From contig NZ_MXAN01000068.1 of the NCBI RefSeq assembly GCF_002027545.1, forward strand, positions 1-54,425: a stretch of DNA of 54,425 nt. Direction: 5' to 3'. The notes under the pieces are model-generated. The model was given only the letters and a program-made list of their open reading frames with translations. It made no database searches and was not told the origin of the DNA. This DNA is from Moraxella lacunata. Lineage in GTDB: Bacteria > Pseudomonadota > Gammaproteobacteria > Pseudomonadales > Moraxellaceae. Positions within the stretch are counted from its first letter, which is position 1. Each line of letters starts with the position of its first letter. Positions 10,762-19,370 of the stretch are shown in pieces. The position numbers were made by a program, and so were the translations under genes.

Positions 10762-10790
10762 AAGCCCCAACATGGTTTGGGGCTTGTTTT
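10762..10790 (+). terminator. Rho-independent terminator after cytochrome b561
   Basis: A 9-bp perfect stem AAGCCCCAA/TTGGGGCTT (10762-10770 and 10777-10785) with a 6-nt loop is followed by GTTTTTG. It ends the transcript of the cytochrome gene and possibly the whole chp operon. Confidence 0.85.
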
Positions 10791-11164
10791 TGGGTAAGAG
10801 AATTGATTGTATTTATTAAAAAATAATCCAATAGTGAATTGGTTTGATTTTCACCCTTTATTATTGCGAGAAAGTAGCTGGGGTTATCCATTGAAATTTA
10901 CATGGTACTTTAAAAGGCTAAAACAACACTTGTATTGCCTTTTGTATGAAAAATAACACCTTTTATCTCAACGTCGGAATTTTGAACGGTATTTGTTAAA
11001 CATTTGTGGTATAACTATGTTTACTGTTGTATTCATGTATGACTTTATGTATATTTATACAATAGTGTTGGTTGATTGTTTGTGGGCTGTGTTTGATCGA
11101 TGTAAGTTCTGCCAATTAATGCAACTCATCCTTAGTATTTGTTTTTATAGAGACAGGAATTCTT
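10791..11164. other. Gene-free leader of the autotransporter
   Basis: About 370 bp with no credible gene. It is AT-rich, with TTGTTA at 10993-10998 and TATAAC at 11010-11015, but their spacing of 11 bp is too short for an ordinary sigma70 promoter. No repeat of the families found elsewhere in the window is visible here. The autotransporter promoter must lie in it, but I cannot place it. Confidence 0.4.
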
Positions 11165-14100
11165 ATGAACCACATTTATCGTATTATCTTTAACCGCAGT
11201 TTAGGCATCTATCAGTGCGTGTGCGAATTTGCCAAAGCGTGTGGCAAATCATCGGGTAAGATTTTTAAGGTCAGCGTACTGGCAGGTGCGATGGCGAGCG
11301 GTTCGGCTTTTGCCCTTGACATTAATGAGGATAAACACTACACCACAAGTAGCGACAGAGCAGAACCCATCAACATCGCCACCACCAAAGGTAGCCATGT
11401 TACCGTAACTGTCTCAGGAAAAGATGTGGTTCGCTCGATGAGTGCAAAAGGTGTATACGACTCAAACAATCCCCACAAAGGTCGCCAATGGATTGGGGTT
11501 GGACAGTATGGAACAGGTATCCTCAACATTGAAAATGGAGCAACCGTCCGCTCTGCCGACAGCATCTTACTTGGTGTCATGGGCGATGAGGTCAATCGTG
11601 TCGCTCATGGTCATGGCACAGTCAATCTGTCTGGCGAGTCCAAACTACAAGCCGACCTCTATCTTATAGTCGGTGATGGCGGTAATGGTACACTCAATGT
11701 CAATAGTGGTTCAAAAGTCAATGCTCGAGACATTTGGATTAGCTCAACCAATCACGGAGCAGGTGGCACCATCAACATCGATGGGGCAGGTCAAAGAAAA
11801 GACCACAAATCACAAGTCAATGCCATCACCATCACCATCGGTGACGAAGGCGATGGCACGGTTAATGTCAAAAATGACGGCATGATTAGTGCAAACCGTC
11901 TGATCATCGGCGAGAAAGCCACTGGCAATCTTAACGTGTCTAGTGGCGGTAATGTCGCTGTGAATAACATTGAACGAGGTACAGCCGGCAAAGCCAACCT
12001 CGTGCTAAACGGTGCTGACATCAAGATAGAGCAAGGCAACCAAGATGACTTCTTTAAAGGGTTTACCACTAATGATAAGATTGAACTAAAATCAGATGGC
12101 ATTGAATTTAATGTTAATCAATATAATGTTACCATTAATCCTAACGCTCGTTTAACTGGCGATGTTGGCAAATTCACATTACGCCCCAGTCCCATCAACT
12201 ATTCTGGTAGTTTTATGAAAGTTGGTGGTGGCACGCTAACCATGTCCACCCAAAGCAAGCAATTTGATGGCGATTTCAATGTTATACAAGGTAAGCTAGA
12301 ATTGCTTGGCGACTACACCATGAAAGCTGGTGAAACATTAGGGATCGGCATTGGTAGTGATAGCCGAAATGACACTCATGCCGACTATGGTCAATTTCAT
12401 GTTGCAGGTAATCTAAACATCGAGCAAGGCAATCTCACGGTTTATGCCGCTAACATTGTCAAAAAACTCATTACTAGCCAAAATCCCAATGCTCAATGGG
12501 ACGAAATCGTCAAAGCAAACACGCTCACGGGCAAATTTACAAATTTTCAAGTTCTCGACCACGAGGGCAACCCTATCACCTCCAATTTAGACACCCAATA
12601 CAAAAACAACGCCGTGAATTTGGTGGTAAAAGACAATATCCCAGCACCCAAGCCCATTGGCGTGGTTACTGTTGGCACTACAACCAAAGCCCATACTGGT
12701 AATTTTATCATGCAAAAAGGCGATGAAATACGCATTCGCCTTGAAAACCAAAACACCTATGGCCGCCTAAACATCAGTGGTCAAGCAAACTTTACCGATG
12801 GTCATTTGTCAGTACAAGCCTCTGACTTGGTTCACACGCTGGTCAAAACCCAATCTGCCGACTGGAAAAATGTCATCACCACAAACGGCCGCTTGGGTGA
12901 ATTTGATCGATTTGATGTGGTTGATGGTCAAGGTCAAAGCATAAAATCTCCCATCACGCCTGTTTATGATGGCAACAATGTACATCTGACCGCAAAGGCC
13001 TCTGGAAATACTGGTGGAAATGCTGGTGGAAATGCTGGTGGAAATGCTGGTGGAAATGCTGGTGGAAATGCTGGTGGAAATGCTGGTGGAAATGCTGGTG
13101 GAAATGCTGGTGGAAATAACACCAACACCAACGATGGTGTATTTGCTCATGCCGTCCAAAACACCCATAAAACCGCAGGTTTGGGGGTAGCAAGTGTACT
13201 TGATAAAGCGGTATCAAGCCCCAATAGCAGTTTGGGTAAAACCCTTGTTGCCCTACAAACTGTGGCAAAACTTGATGATGAGCAACTAAGCCAAATCACC
13301 GAAAATCTTGAACCAGCGATTAACGCCCAAGCCCCCACCGTCATCAACGAACAGCATAACCTAGCTACCACCGCAGTTACCGATCGCATCTTTACCACCC
13401 GTGCTGATATCACGCAAGGCTCAGACGCTGGCGGACGCTCGCTGTTTAAACGCAGTGATAACCTAAGCAATTCTGTGTGGCTACAAGCCGTTGGACAAAA
13501 ACATAAAGCCGATAAGCGAGACGGATTTTCCGGATTTGATGGTAACTCACACGGCTTTGTGGTGGGGACAGACGCTATGGCAAGCGATGACTTGCGTCTG
13601 GGTGTGGCACTCGGACACTCCAATAGCGACATTGACAGCACAGGTACTTCGGTTCGCCAAAACCTACAAACCAAACTCACTCAGGCTTATGTTTATGGCG
13701 ATTATGCCCTAAGCGATGACACCAATGTCAATGGCTTTGTTGGTTATGGTCGTGCCAATATCGAAACCGAGCGAGACATTAATGTGGCAAATATCCTCAC
13801 AGGCAAAGCAAAAGCTGATTATGATGCCAAAATCACCCAGCTTGGTATCGGTGTCGACCATCGTATTGGCACCATCAACGACCACATCTCGCCATTTGCT
13901 CAATTACGCTACACTCGCCTAACTAGTGATGGTTATAAAGAGTCTGTCAGCGGCACTGATTCAATTAATAATTTTGGTGTAAGTGTAAGCAAGGAAAGTG
14001 AAAACATCGTGCGTGCCACTGCTGGTGTTCACTTCGCCAAACCTATCAATCACAACACCCAGCTTATCGGTAGCGTGGCAGGTCATCTGGAAAACGACCA

Positions 14101-14311
14101 TCGCCCCACCATCAGTGCCTCATTTAATGGTCTGTCCGATGTCAGCTTTAACCAAACTGCCCAAAAGAATGACAAATTCTCAGGGTCGCTCGGTCTAGGC
14201 GTACGTCATCAGCTAAGTGCCAATACTGAAATTTTGGGGCAATATCAAGGAGAATTTAGCAAAAACACCAGTACCAATGGCGGTACAGTCGCTATTAAGT
14301 GGAAGTTTTAA
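11165..14311 (+). CDS. Type Va autotransporter with beta-helix passenger and GGNA-repeat linker
   Basis: The 1048-residue protein opens with an extended signal peptide region (MNHIYRIIFNRSLGIYQCV...) and a predicted cleavage after SGSAFA at residue 50. The passenger (~51-610) has beta-helix-like repeats such as GTGILNIENGATVRS and GNGTLNVNSGSKVNA. A linker then holds eight GGNA tetrapeptides. The last ~280 residues are an autotransporter beta-barrel (SVWLQAVGQKHK... to IKWKF) ending in the terminal Phe needed for Bam insertion. It should be exported by Sec and displayed at the surface or released, probably as an adhesin or similar factor. No protease or lipase active-site motif was seen. Two hairpins follow. 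Confidence 0.9.
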   Translation: MNHIYRIIFNRSLGIYQCVCEFAKACGKSSGKIFKVSVLAGAMASGSAFALDINEDKHYTTSSDRAEPINIATTKGSHVTVTVSGKDVVRSMSAKGVYDSNNPHKGRQWIGVGQYGTGILNIENGATVRSADSILLGVMGDEVNRVAHGHGTVNLSGESKLQADLYLIVGDGGNGTLNVNSGSKVNARDIWISSTNHGAGGTINIDGAGQRKDHKSQVNAITITIGDEGDGTVNVKNDGMISANRLIIGEKATGNLNVSSGGNVAVNNIERGTAGKANLVLNGADIKIEQGNQDDFFKGFTTNDKIELKSDGIEFNVNQYNVTINPNARLTGDVGKFTLRPSPINYSGSFMKVGGGTLTMSTQSKQFDGDFNVIQGKLELLGDYTMKAGETLGIGIGSDSRNDTHADYGQFHVAGNLNIEQGNLTVYAANIVKKLITSQNPNAQWDEIVKANTLTGKFTNFQVLDHEGNPITSNLDTQYKNNAVNLVVKDNIPAPKPIGVVTVGTTTKAHTGNFIMQKGDEIRIRLENQNTYGRLNISGQANFTDGHLSVQASDLVHTLVKTQSADWKNVITTNGRLGEFDRFDVVDGQGQSIKSPITPVYDGNNVHLTAKASGNTGGNAGGNAGGNAGGNAGGNAGGNAGGNAGGNAGGNNTNTNDGVFAHAVQNTHKTAGLGVASVLDKAVSSPNSSLGKTLVALQTVAKLDDEQLSQITENLEPAINAQAPTVINEQHNLATTAVTDRIFTTRADITQGSDAGGRSLFKRSDNLSNSVWLQAVGQKHKADKRDGFSGFDGNSHGFVVGTDAMASDDLRLGVALGHSNSDIDSTGTSVRQNLQTKLTQAYVYGDYALSDDTNVNGFVGYGRANIETERDINVANILTGKAKADYDAKITQLGIGVDHRIGTINDHISPFAQLRYTRLTSDGYKESVSGTDSINNFGVSVSKESENIVRATAGVHFAKPINHNTQLIGSVAGHLENDHRPTISASFNGLSDVSFNQTAQKNDKFSGSLGLGVRHQLSANTEILGQYQGEFSKNTSTNGGTVAIKWKF
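13013..13117 (+). repeat. 12-bp tandem repeat, 8 perfect copies, in autotransporter linker
   Basis: The unit GGTGGAAATGCT runs without a mismatch from 13013 to 13108 (eight copies). A partial ninth unit GGTGGAAAT follows (13109-13117), and a degenerate unit lies just before. Each unit encodes GGNA. Because 12 is a multiple of 3, slippage changes linker length without breaking the frame. Confidence 0.97.
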
Positions 14312-14384
14312 TGTTTTGTAAAAATTCTTGATGATGAAGCCAATCTTGTAACCTTAGTCGCAATTAAGGGAAAAAGATTGGCAT

Positions 14385-14433
14385 GCCCCATCAAGGCTTG
14401 ATTAAGCCAAGCCTTGATGGGGCTTGGCTTTTT
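14385..14433 (+). terminator. Strong terminator after the autotransporter
   Basis: A 16-bp perfect stem GCCCCATCAAGGCTTG / CAAGCCTTGATGGGGC (14385-14400 and 14408-14423) with a 7-nt loop is followed by TTGGCTTTTTAA. It lies 74 bp after the autotransporter stop. Confidence 0.9.
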
Positions 14434-14503
14434 AATTGTTTCAACCTGTTTTTAAAAATTAGCAAGCGTACAAAATTTTGACGCAAATTATTTATTTGCT
14501 AAC

Positions 14504-14536
14504 AAAAAGCACACTTTATCATAAAGTGTGCTTTTT
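14504..14536. terminator. Bidirectional hairpin terminator between convergent genes
   Basis: AAAAAGCACACTTTAT and its exact complement flank a single C (14504-14519 and 14521-14536), with A and T tracts on both sides. It sits 36 bp past the ahpF stop, so it serves ahpF on the minus strand and backs up the autotransporter terminator on the plus strand. Confidence 0.85.
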
Positions 14537-14571
14537 GGGTATTAGGCTTTTAAATACAAATCTTGAACCAA

Positions 14572-16128
14572 TCAAGAATTCATCATCAGATATTCAAATG
14601 CCGACAGTCCTGCCTTTGAGCCTTCGCCCATGGCGATGTTAATTTGCTTATAAGGCACAGTGGTTACGTCCCCACAGGCAAATACCCCTGCTTTGTTGGT
14701 GCGACATTTGGCATCAATCTCAATCTCGCCATGAGCGGTAACATCTACCAAATCCTTGACAACATCAGAGTTTGGCACCAGTCCGATTTGTACAAATACT
14801 GCTGACAGTGGCAAAGTTACATTCTCGCCCGACACTCGGTCTTGATAGATAAGGCTATCTACTTTACCGCCATTTGCCGTAATCTCTTGCGTGGCGGCGT
14901 TTTTGATAATCGTGATGTTGTCTTTGGCGTTTGCCTTGTCAATCAGAACTTGGTCGGCTCTGAGTTTATCGCCAAATTCCAACACGGTAACGTGCTGAAC
15001 GATACCCGCCAAGTCCAACGCCGCTTCCACGCCCGAGTTACCACCGCCGATGACCGCCACAGGCTTGCCCTTAAAGAAGGGGCCATCGCAGTGTGGGCAG
15101 TACGCCACGCCGTTGCCGATGTTCTCATCTTCGCCTTTGACACCAAGTTTACGCCATTTTGCCCCTGTGGCAATAATCAGCGTGCGTGAAGTCCAGCTTG
15201 CCCCTGTGTTTAGGGTAACTTGATAACCGCCTTTGACTTCTTCGATAGACGATACGCTCACGTGTTCTTTAACGGTGATGTTGTATTCTTTGATGTGCGT
15301 GGCAAGGTTGCTTACTAAGGTATTGCCGTTGGTAAGCGGTATGGAAATCAAGTTCTCGATGTCTTGGGTATCCTTGACTTGTCCGCCAATGCGGTCAGCC
15401 ACAAGTGCCACACGAAGCCCCTTGCGAGCGGTATAAATCGCCGCCGCACTGCCTGCTGGCCCTCCGCCAATCACAGTTACGTCTTGGGTTTCCAGCTGTT
15501 CGGCTTGACCTTCGGCAAGCAGGTCGGGGTACTCGGCTTGCAGTTTGTCAATGATACGGGCGGTATCAACTTTACCATTTAAAAATGGTTTGCCGTTTAA
15601 AAACACCGCAGGCACGCCTTGAATGTTGTTGGCTTCAACCAATTCTGGGAACACGCCACCATCAATCATCTCGTTTTCAATGCCGTCATTTAACACAGCA
15701 AATTGGTTCAACGCTTGCACGACATCAGGGCAGTTGTGGCACGATAGCGAGACAAAGGTTTGAAATTTAAGTGGTTTTTGAATGCGTTTAACAAGTTCTT
15801 GAATGCCTTCGTCCAGCTTCATGGTATGACCGCCAGCGTGCAAAATGGCAAGCAAGAGAGACGTAAACTCATGACCGCCCGGAATGCCACTAAACACAAT
15901 GCCTGTATCACGGTTATCTGTGGCAATCTTAAAGCTCATGGGCGACAAATCAGTGTCCACAACTGTCTTGTCAAAGCCGATTTTGTCCGAGCAACTGGCG
16001 ATTTGCTCCAAAAAGTCCACCAATTCGGCACGTTTGGCGTGGTCGCCTTGTCCCAAAATCATGGCAATGGGGCGGGTCATGTTGGTGCTGTAAGTTTTGA
16101 CAGCGTCAAGTAAAGATTTGTCTAGCAT
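14572..16128 (-). CDS. ahpF: Alkyl hydroperoxide reductase subunit F (NAD(P)H-peroxiredoxin reductase)
   Basis: The 518 residues match the usual AhpF length (E. coli ~521). An N-terminal tandem thioredoxin-fold domain carries the redox pair C130/C133 (SCHNCPD). An FAD-binding motif follows (VIGGGPAGSAAA near 219-230). The thioredoxin-reductase-like part has the second redox pair C344/C347 (YCPHCDG), an NADH-binding GGGNSG, and the C-terminal FAD motif ACGDVTT. It passes electrons from NADH to AhpC for peroxide reduction in the cytosol. Unusually, it is separated from ahpC by a small gene on the opposite strand. Confidence 0.96.
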   Translation of the reverse strand: MLDKSLLDAVKTYSTNMTRPIAMILGQGDHAKRAELVDFLEQIASCSDKIGFDKTVVDTDLSPMSFKIATDNRDTGIVFSGIPGGHEFTSLLLAILHAGGHTMKLDEGIQELVKRIQKPLKFQTFVSLSCHNCPDVVQALNQFAVLNDGIENEMIDGGVFPELVEANNIQGVPAVFLNGKPFLNGKVDTARIIDKLQAEYPDLLAEGQAEQLETQDVTVIGGGPAGSAAAIYTARKGLRVALVADRIGGQVKDTQDIENLISIPLTNGNTLVSNLATHIKEYNITVKEHVSVSSIEEVKGGYQVTLNTGASWTSRTLIIATGAKWRKLGVKGEDENIGNGVAYCPHCDGPFFKGKPVAVIGGGNSGVEAALDLAGIVQHVTVLEFGDKLRADQVLIDKANAKDNITIIKNAATQEITANGGKVDSLIYQDRVSGENVTLPLSAVFVQIGLVPNSDVVKDLVDVTAHGEIEIDAKCRTNKAGVFACGDVTTVPYKQINIAMGEGSKAGLSAFEYLMMNS

Positions 16129-16416
16129 GGTGTGTACCTATAAATTGCCTATGAATATGTTTAAATTACCTAGTATTATAAGGGTTATTTGATATTTAGA
16201 AAATTTAAACGTTTTTAATATTAAGTTTATAAAACTAAATTAATCCCAAAAAGAAAATTCATACAAAAAAGCACATAAAAAAGATAATTTTGCTTGCTTA
16301 TACCGCCAATTCTTGCTAAGATAAAGCCATACCAAATAAGTGGATTTGGTGGACAAGTTACCATTAAATCAGCTGTTGGAATATTACTAACCCATTGATA
16401 AATCAGGAGAATTTTC

Positions 16417-16638
16417 ATGTTCCCAGAATACCGTGAACTCATCACCGAACTAAAAACCAAAAATGATTTGCATTTTGTTAAACTCTTTGATGCTCATAAC
16501 AAACTTGATGAAGAGATTACCAATCTTGAAAATGACCCCATTGCCCATAATAGCCGTGGCGAAGAAATTGAAGGGCTAAAACGCAAAAAACTTGCCCTAA
16601 AAGATGAATTGTATCAATATTTGCTTAGTAAGGCATGA
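16417..16638 (+). CDS. YdcH family small helical protein (DUF465)
   Basis: The 73-residue, highly charged, all-helical protein has the YdcH/DUF465 pattern: FPEYRELITELK then HFVKLFDAHNKLDEEI and a terminal LKRKKLALKDELYQYL. The ATG is preceded by AGGAGA at 16404-16409 with good spacing, and a terminator follows. The biochemical role of this family is unknown. It lies alone on the plus strand, inserted between ahpC and ahpF, both on the minus strand. Confidence 0.85.
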   Translation: MFPEYRELITELKTKNDLHFVKLFDAHNKLDEEITNLENDPIAHNSRGEEIEGLKRKKLALKDELYQYLLSKA

Positions 16639-16687
16639 GTAGGTTATTTCAAAAACGTTTTACATGCAGGTTTTAAACATAGGTTCT

Positions 16688-16716
16688 AAAACACAGGTAT
16701 GAGACCTGTGTTTTTT
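16688..16716 (+). terminator. Terminator of the ydcH-type gene
   Basis: An 11-bp perfect stem AAAACACAGGT/ACCTGTGTTTT (16688-16698 and 16704-16714) with a 5-nt loop runs into a T tract. Confidence 0.88.
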
Positions 16717-16741
16717 ATGTAATCATTTTTCATTTGACCAT

Positions 16742-16770
16742 AAAAAATCGCCCAAATTTTGAGCGATTTT
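16742..16770 (-). terminator. Terminator of ahpC
   Basis: Arms AAAATCGC (16744-16751) and GCGATTTT (16763-16770) form a hairpin. Read on the minus strand it is followed by a T tract, 25 bp after the ahpC stop. Confidence 0.75.
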
Positions 16771-16794
16771 ATCTCTTTTTGACCAATCATCAAA

Positions 16795-17361
16795 TCAGAT
16801 TTTACCAACCAAATCCAAACTTGGTTTTAAGGTTTCTTGACCTGCCTCCCAAGCAGCTGGGCAAACTTCGCCGTCATTTTCACGCACATATTGGGCGGCT
16901 TTGACTTTGCGAATCATGTCTTTGGCAGAGCGACCGATGCCTAAGTCGTGAATCTCGGCAACCTTAATAAGACCGTCTGGGTCTACTAAGAAAGTACCAC
17001 GCAATGCAGCGTGCTCGTCTTCAATCATGATGTTAAAGCCACGAGTGATTTTACCAGTGCCGTCGCCTAGCATTGGGTATTTTACTTTGCTAATGGCAGC
17101 AGATGAATCGTGCCATGCTTTGTGAACAAAATGGCTGTCGGTAGAGACGGCATACACTTCTACGCCAAGACCTTGTAGCTCTTCGTAGTGGTCAGCCATG
17201 TCTTCAAGCTCGGTTGGGCAAACGAACGTAAAGTCGTGTGGGTAGAACATGAAGATAGACCATTTGCCTTTGGTGTCTTCTGATGAGATGGTTTTGAACT
17301 CACCGTTTACAAAAGCTTCGGTGGTAAATTCTGGAATTTGTTGGTTGATAATAGCAGTCAT
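16795..17361 (-). CDS. ahpC: Alkyl hydroperoxide reductase subunit C (typical 2-Cys peroxiredoxin)
   Basis: The 188 residues match AhpC length. The peroxidatic C48 is in FTFVCPTELED and the resolving C167 in GEVCPAAWE, followed by the mobile C-terminal tail. It reduces hydrogen peroxide and organic hydroperoxides and is recycled by AhpF, encoded 670 bp further along the same strand. It is divergently transcribed from oxyR across a 203-bp intergenic region, so OxyR control is likely. Confidence 0.97.
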   Translation of the reverse strand: MTAIINQQIPEFTTEAFVNGEFKTISSEDTKGKWSIFMFYPHDFTFVCPTELEDMADHYEELQGLGVEVYAVSTDSHFVHKAWHDSSAAISKVKYPMLGDGTGKITRGFNIMIEDEHAALRGTFLVDPDGLIKVAEIHDLGIGRSAKDMIRKVKAAQYVRENDGEVCPAAWEAGQETLKPSLDLVGKI

Positions 17362-17452
17362 ATTGTCACCTATGGTTTGTTGTTAAAAATGTCAATGTGA
17401 TGAGTGGTTGGAGCTTACTCATCAAAGGATAAAATCCTTAAAGTCATTACAT

Positions 17453-17476
17453 GATAACAAAAATTAACGGTTTATC
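17453..17476. promoter_or_regulatory. Candidate OxyR operator between ahpC and oxyR
   Basis: An interrupted palindrome with arms GATAA and TTATC spaced by 14 bp lies between the divergent ahpC and oxyR genes. OxyR sites are ATAG/CTAT-type interrupted palindromes, so this resembles one but does not match the consensus exactly. It is inference from position and symmetry. Confidence 0.3.
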
Positions 17477-17564
17477 CAGTTAAAAGTTTTAAATAAAAGG
17501 TTTTGTTTTATCAAACTTAGGTGTAAAATAGCAGGTACGATTTTTTAAAATTAAGGAATGCGTG

Positions 17565-18461
17565 ATGATTACCTTGCGTCAGTTAGAGTTCGCCCTTGCC
17601 GTTGCCAAACACAAGCATTTTAAACGTGCTGCCGAAGAGTGTAACATTTCCCAATCTGCCCTAAGTCTTGGCATTGCCGAGCTTGAAAAACAGCTAGACA
17701 CGCAGATTTTTGAGCGTAATAACAAGCAGGTGCTTATCACGCCCATCGGCGAAGATTTGTTGGAGCGAGCCCAGCGAGTGTTTAGCGAGATTAGCGACTT
17801 AACGACCCGAGCCCACAGCCATCAGTTGCCCCTTGCTTACCCGATGACGATAGGCATTATCCCGACCATCGCCCCGTATCTGCTTCCCAAAGTGTTGCCA
17901 ATGCTCAAAGATAAGTACCCCCAGTTTGAGATTGCGGTGACCGAAAAACAGACCGAACGCCTGTTAGAGCAGGTGCGTTATGGGTATATTGACACCGCCA
18001 TCTTGGCACTGCCTTATGCGGTTGATGGTCTGCATGCCTTTGAGTTTTGGGCGGAGAATTTTTATGCCATTTTCCCCAAAGACAGTAAGCAAGATAAGAC
18101 AAGCATTTCAAGCACAGAGTTGTTTGAAAATGATGTGCTGTTACTGGGTGAGGGTCACTGTTTGACCGATCAGGTGCTGTCGGTTTGTACCATGAATAAA
18201 AACGAGCTAAAATCGGGCTTTTCGGACGCCAGTCTTAACACGCTCATTCAGATGGCAAAAGTGGGCATGGGGACAACCCTAGTACCTAAGATGGCGTTAG
18301 AGCAAATCGGCGATGACGTAACTGCCTTACCCCTAAATGAGACAGGACCACACAGACGACTCGCGTTCGTTACTCGCCTAAACTATGCACGGGTCAATGA
18401 CGTCAAAATCCTAAGCGAGATTTTTAATGAAGCCTTAACCGCCCATGAAGCCAAAGGCTAA
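17565..18461 (+). CDS. oxyR: OxyR, LysR-type peroxide-sensing regulator
   Basis: The protein has 298 residues. An N-terminal winged helix (MITLRQLEFALAVAKHKHFK, then QSALSLGIAELEKQL) precedes the LysR effector domain. The redox cysteines are visible in GEGHCLTDQVLSVC with the same nine-residue spacing as C199-C208 in E. coli OxyR. It should activate ahpC/ahpF and other antioxidant genes on peroxide stress. I chose the ATG at 17565 (AAGGA at 17553-17557) over the GTG one codon upstream, since it gives the family's N-terminus. Confidence 0.93.
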   Translation: MITLRQLEFALAVAKHKHFKRAAEECNISQSALSLGIAELEKQLDTQIFERNNKQVLITPIGEDLLERAQRVFSEISDLTTRAHSHQLPLAYPMTIGIIPTIAPYLLPKVLPMLKDKYPQFEIAVTEKQTERLLEQVRYGYIDTAILALPYAVDGLHAFEFWAENFYAIFPKDSKQDKTSISSTELFENDVLLLGEGHCLTDQVLSVCTMNKNELKSGFSDASLNTLIQMAKVGMGTTLVPKMALEQIGDDVTALPLNETGPHRRLAFVTRLNYARVNDVKILSEIFNEALTAHEAKG

Positions 18462-18466
18462 GCCAA

Positions 18467-19135
18467 TTAGGGCTTACCTTTTAGCAAATTATGCCATGTC
18501 TGATAGTCAGGCATGGCTTTTTTGACTTCATGCCAAAAAGCAGGGCTGTGGTTGGGATGGATAAGATGGCACAGTTCATGCACAAAGACATATTCGGTGC
18601 AGGGGTAGGGATAGGCAGGCAGATAAGTGGATAGCCAAATGCAAGCTTCATGGGTGTTGCAACTGCCCCAACGAGTGTGCATTTTCTTGGTGCGAATCTC
18701 ATCGGCAAAGCGACCGACCACAGGTTGCCATGTGTCTGCTAGGGTGGGCAGGCGAGCTTTGAGTTCATGCTCATAGATGGCAAGTCGGCAGGCGTGGGGG
18801 TCTTGGCGTTGCTGTTTTGATAGCCTGATAGGGTGCTGTGTCAGATAGTCCGCCACATCAAAAGGCTCGCCCCACAGCTTGGGGTGGGCGTGGCTTGGAC
18901 TGTGGTCGGTGTGGGTGTGTTTGCGTTTGTGGGCGTGAGCCATTGCCCATGCAGACTTGGACATGATAAGGCGGTGAATGTCATCATTGGACAGATGACG
19001 TGGTACACTGACAGCAAAGCAGGGGCGAGTGTTTATGAATGTTAGGCGAAAATTGACGTTTTTGACGGCTTTTTTGTGGATGATGAGCGTGATGTCATGT
19101 TTGTCAAAATGGGCGAATAAATCGGTGTGGGGCAT
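18467..19135 (-). CDS. YgjP-type metallopeptidase (DUF45)
   Basis: The 222-residue protein has the YgjP/DUF45 signature: TRWGSC at 154-159, then the zinc motif HELCH (H186, E187, H190) with a further H196 in HPNHSPAFW. E187 would be the catalytic base. The family is predicted to be a cytoplasmic zinc hydrolase; a nucleotide-hydrolysing activity has also been proposed for YgjP. It runs convergently with oxyR, whose stop is 5 bp away, with no terminator between them. Confidence 0.85.
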   Translation of the reverse strand: MPHTDLFAHFDKHDITLIIHKKAVKNVNFRLTFINTRPCFAVSVPRHLSNDDIHRLIMSKSAWAMAHAHKRKHTHTDHSPSHAHPKLWGEPFDVADYLTQHPIRLSKQQRQDPHACRLAIYEHELKARLPTLADTWQPVVGRFADEIRTKKMHTRWGSCNTHEACIWLSTYLPAYPYPCTEYVFVHELCHLIHPNHSPAFWHEVKKAMPDYQTWHNLLKGKP

Positions 19136-19168
19136 GGGTGGTGATGTATTGGGTTTAAAAATATTTTA

Positions 19169-19283
19169 CACTCTACAAAATGAAAAAGTGCTACGGTTTC
19201 CGTTCGTGGTGAGTCTGTCGAACCATGACGGAAAATAGCTCAGGGCGAACAGTTTCCGTGGTAAAATTCAATTTTGTTAGCTG
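19169..19283 (+). mobile_element. MITE family A copy, TA-flanked
   Basis: A 115-bp element starts CACTCTACAAAATG and ends ATTTTGTTAGCTG, forming imperfect terminal inverted repeats. It is flanked by TA on both sides (19167-19168 and 19284-19285). A second copy in the same orientation lies at 50412-50538. It has no coding capacity. TA flanks fit mobilisation by an IS630/Tc1-type transposase encoded elsewhere. Confidence 0.8.
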
Positions 19284-19308
19284 TAACATGATGGCTTTTA
19301 AAAAGAAA

Positions 19309-19349
19309 AATTAAAAAACAAAAAACAGGTCACATACATGACCTGTTTT
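19309..19349 (-). terminator. Terminator of the OmpA-like lipoprotein gene
   Basis: The stem AAAACAGGTCA/TGACCTGTTTT (19322-19332 and 19339-19349), read on the minus strand, is followed by T-rich sequence, 22 bp after the stop. Confidence 0.88.
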
Positions 19350-19370
19350 GGTTTACCCAAAGGGATAAAA

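Noticed and set aside
10993..11193. 66-codon plus-strand frame before the autotransporter
   Set aside because: Overlaps the autotransporter start, has no ribosome binding site and looks like translated AT-rich leader.
12809..13268. Repetitive STSIS / HFHQ minus-strand frames, and the array as a CRISPR candidate
   Set aside because: Both are consequences of the contiguous 12-bp coding repeat in the autotransporter; there are no spacers.
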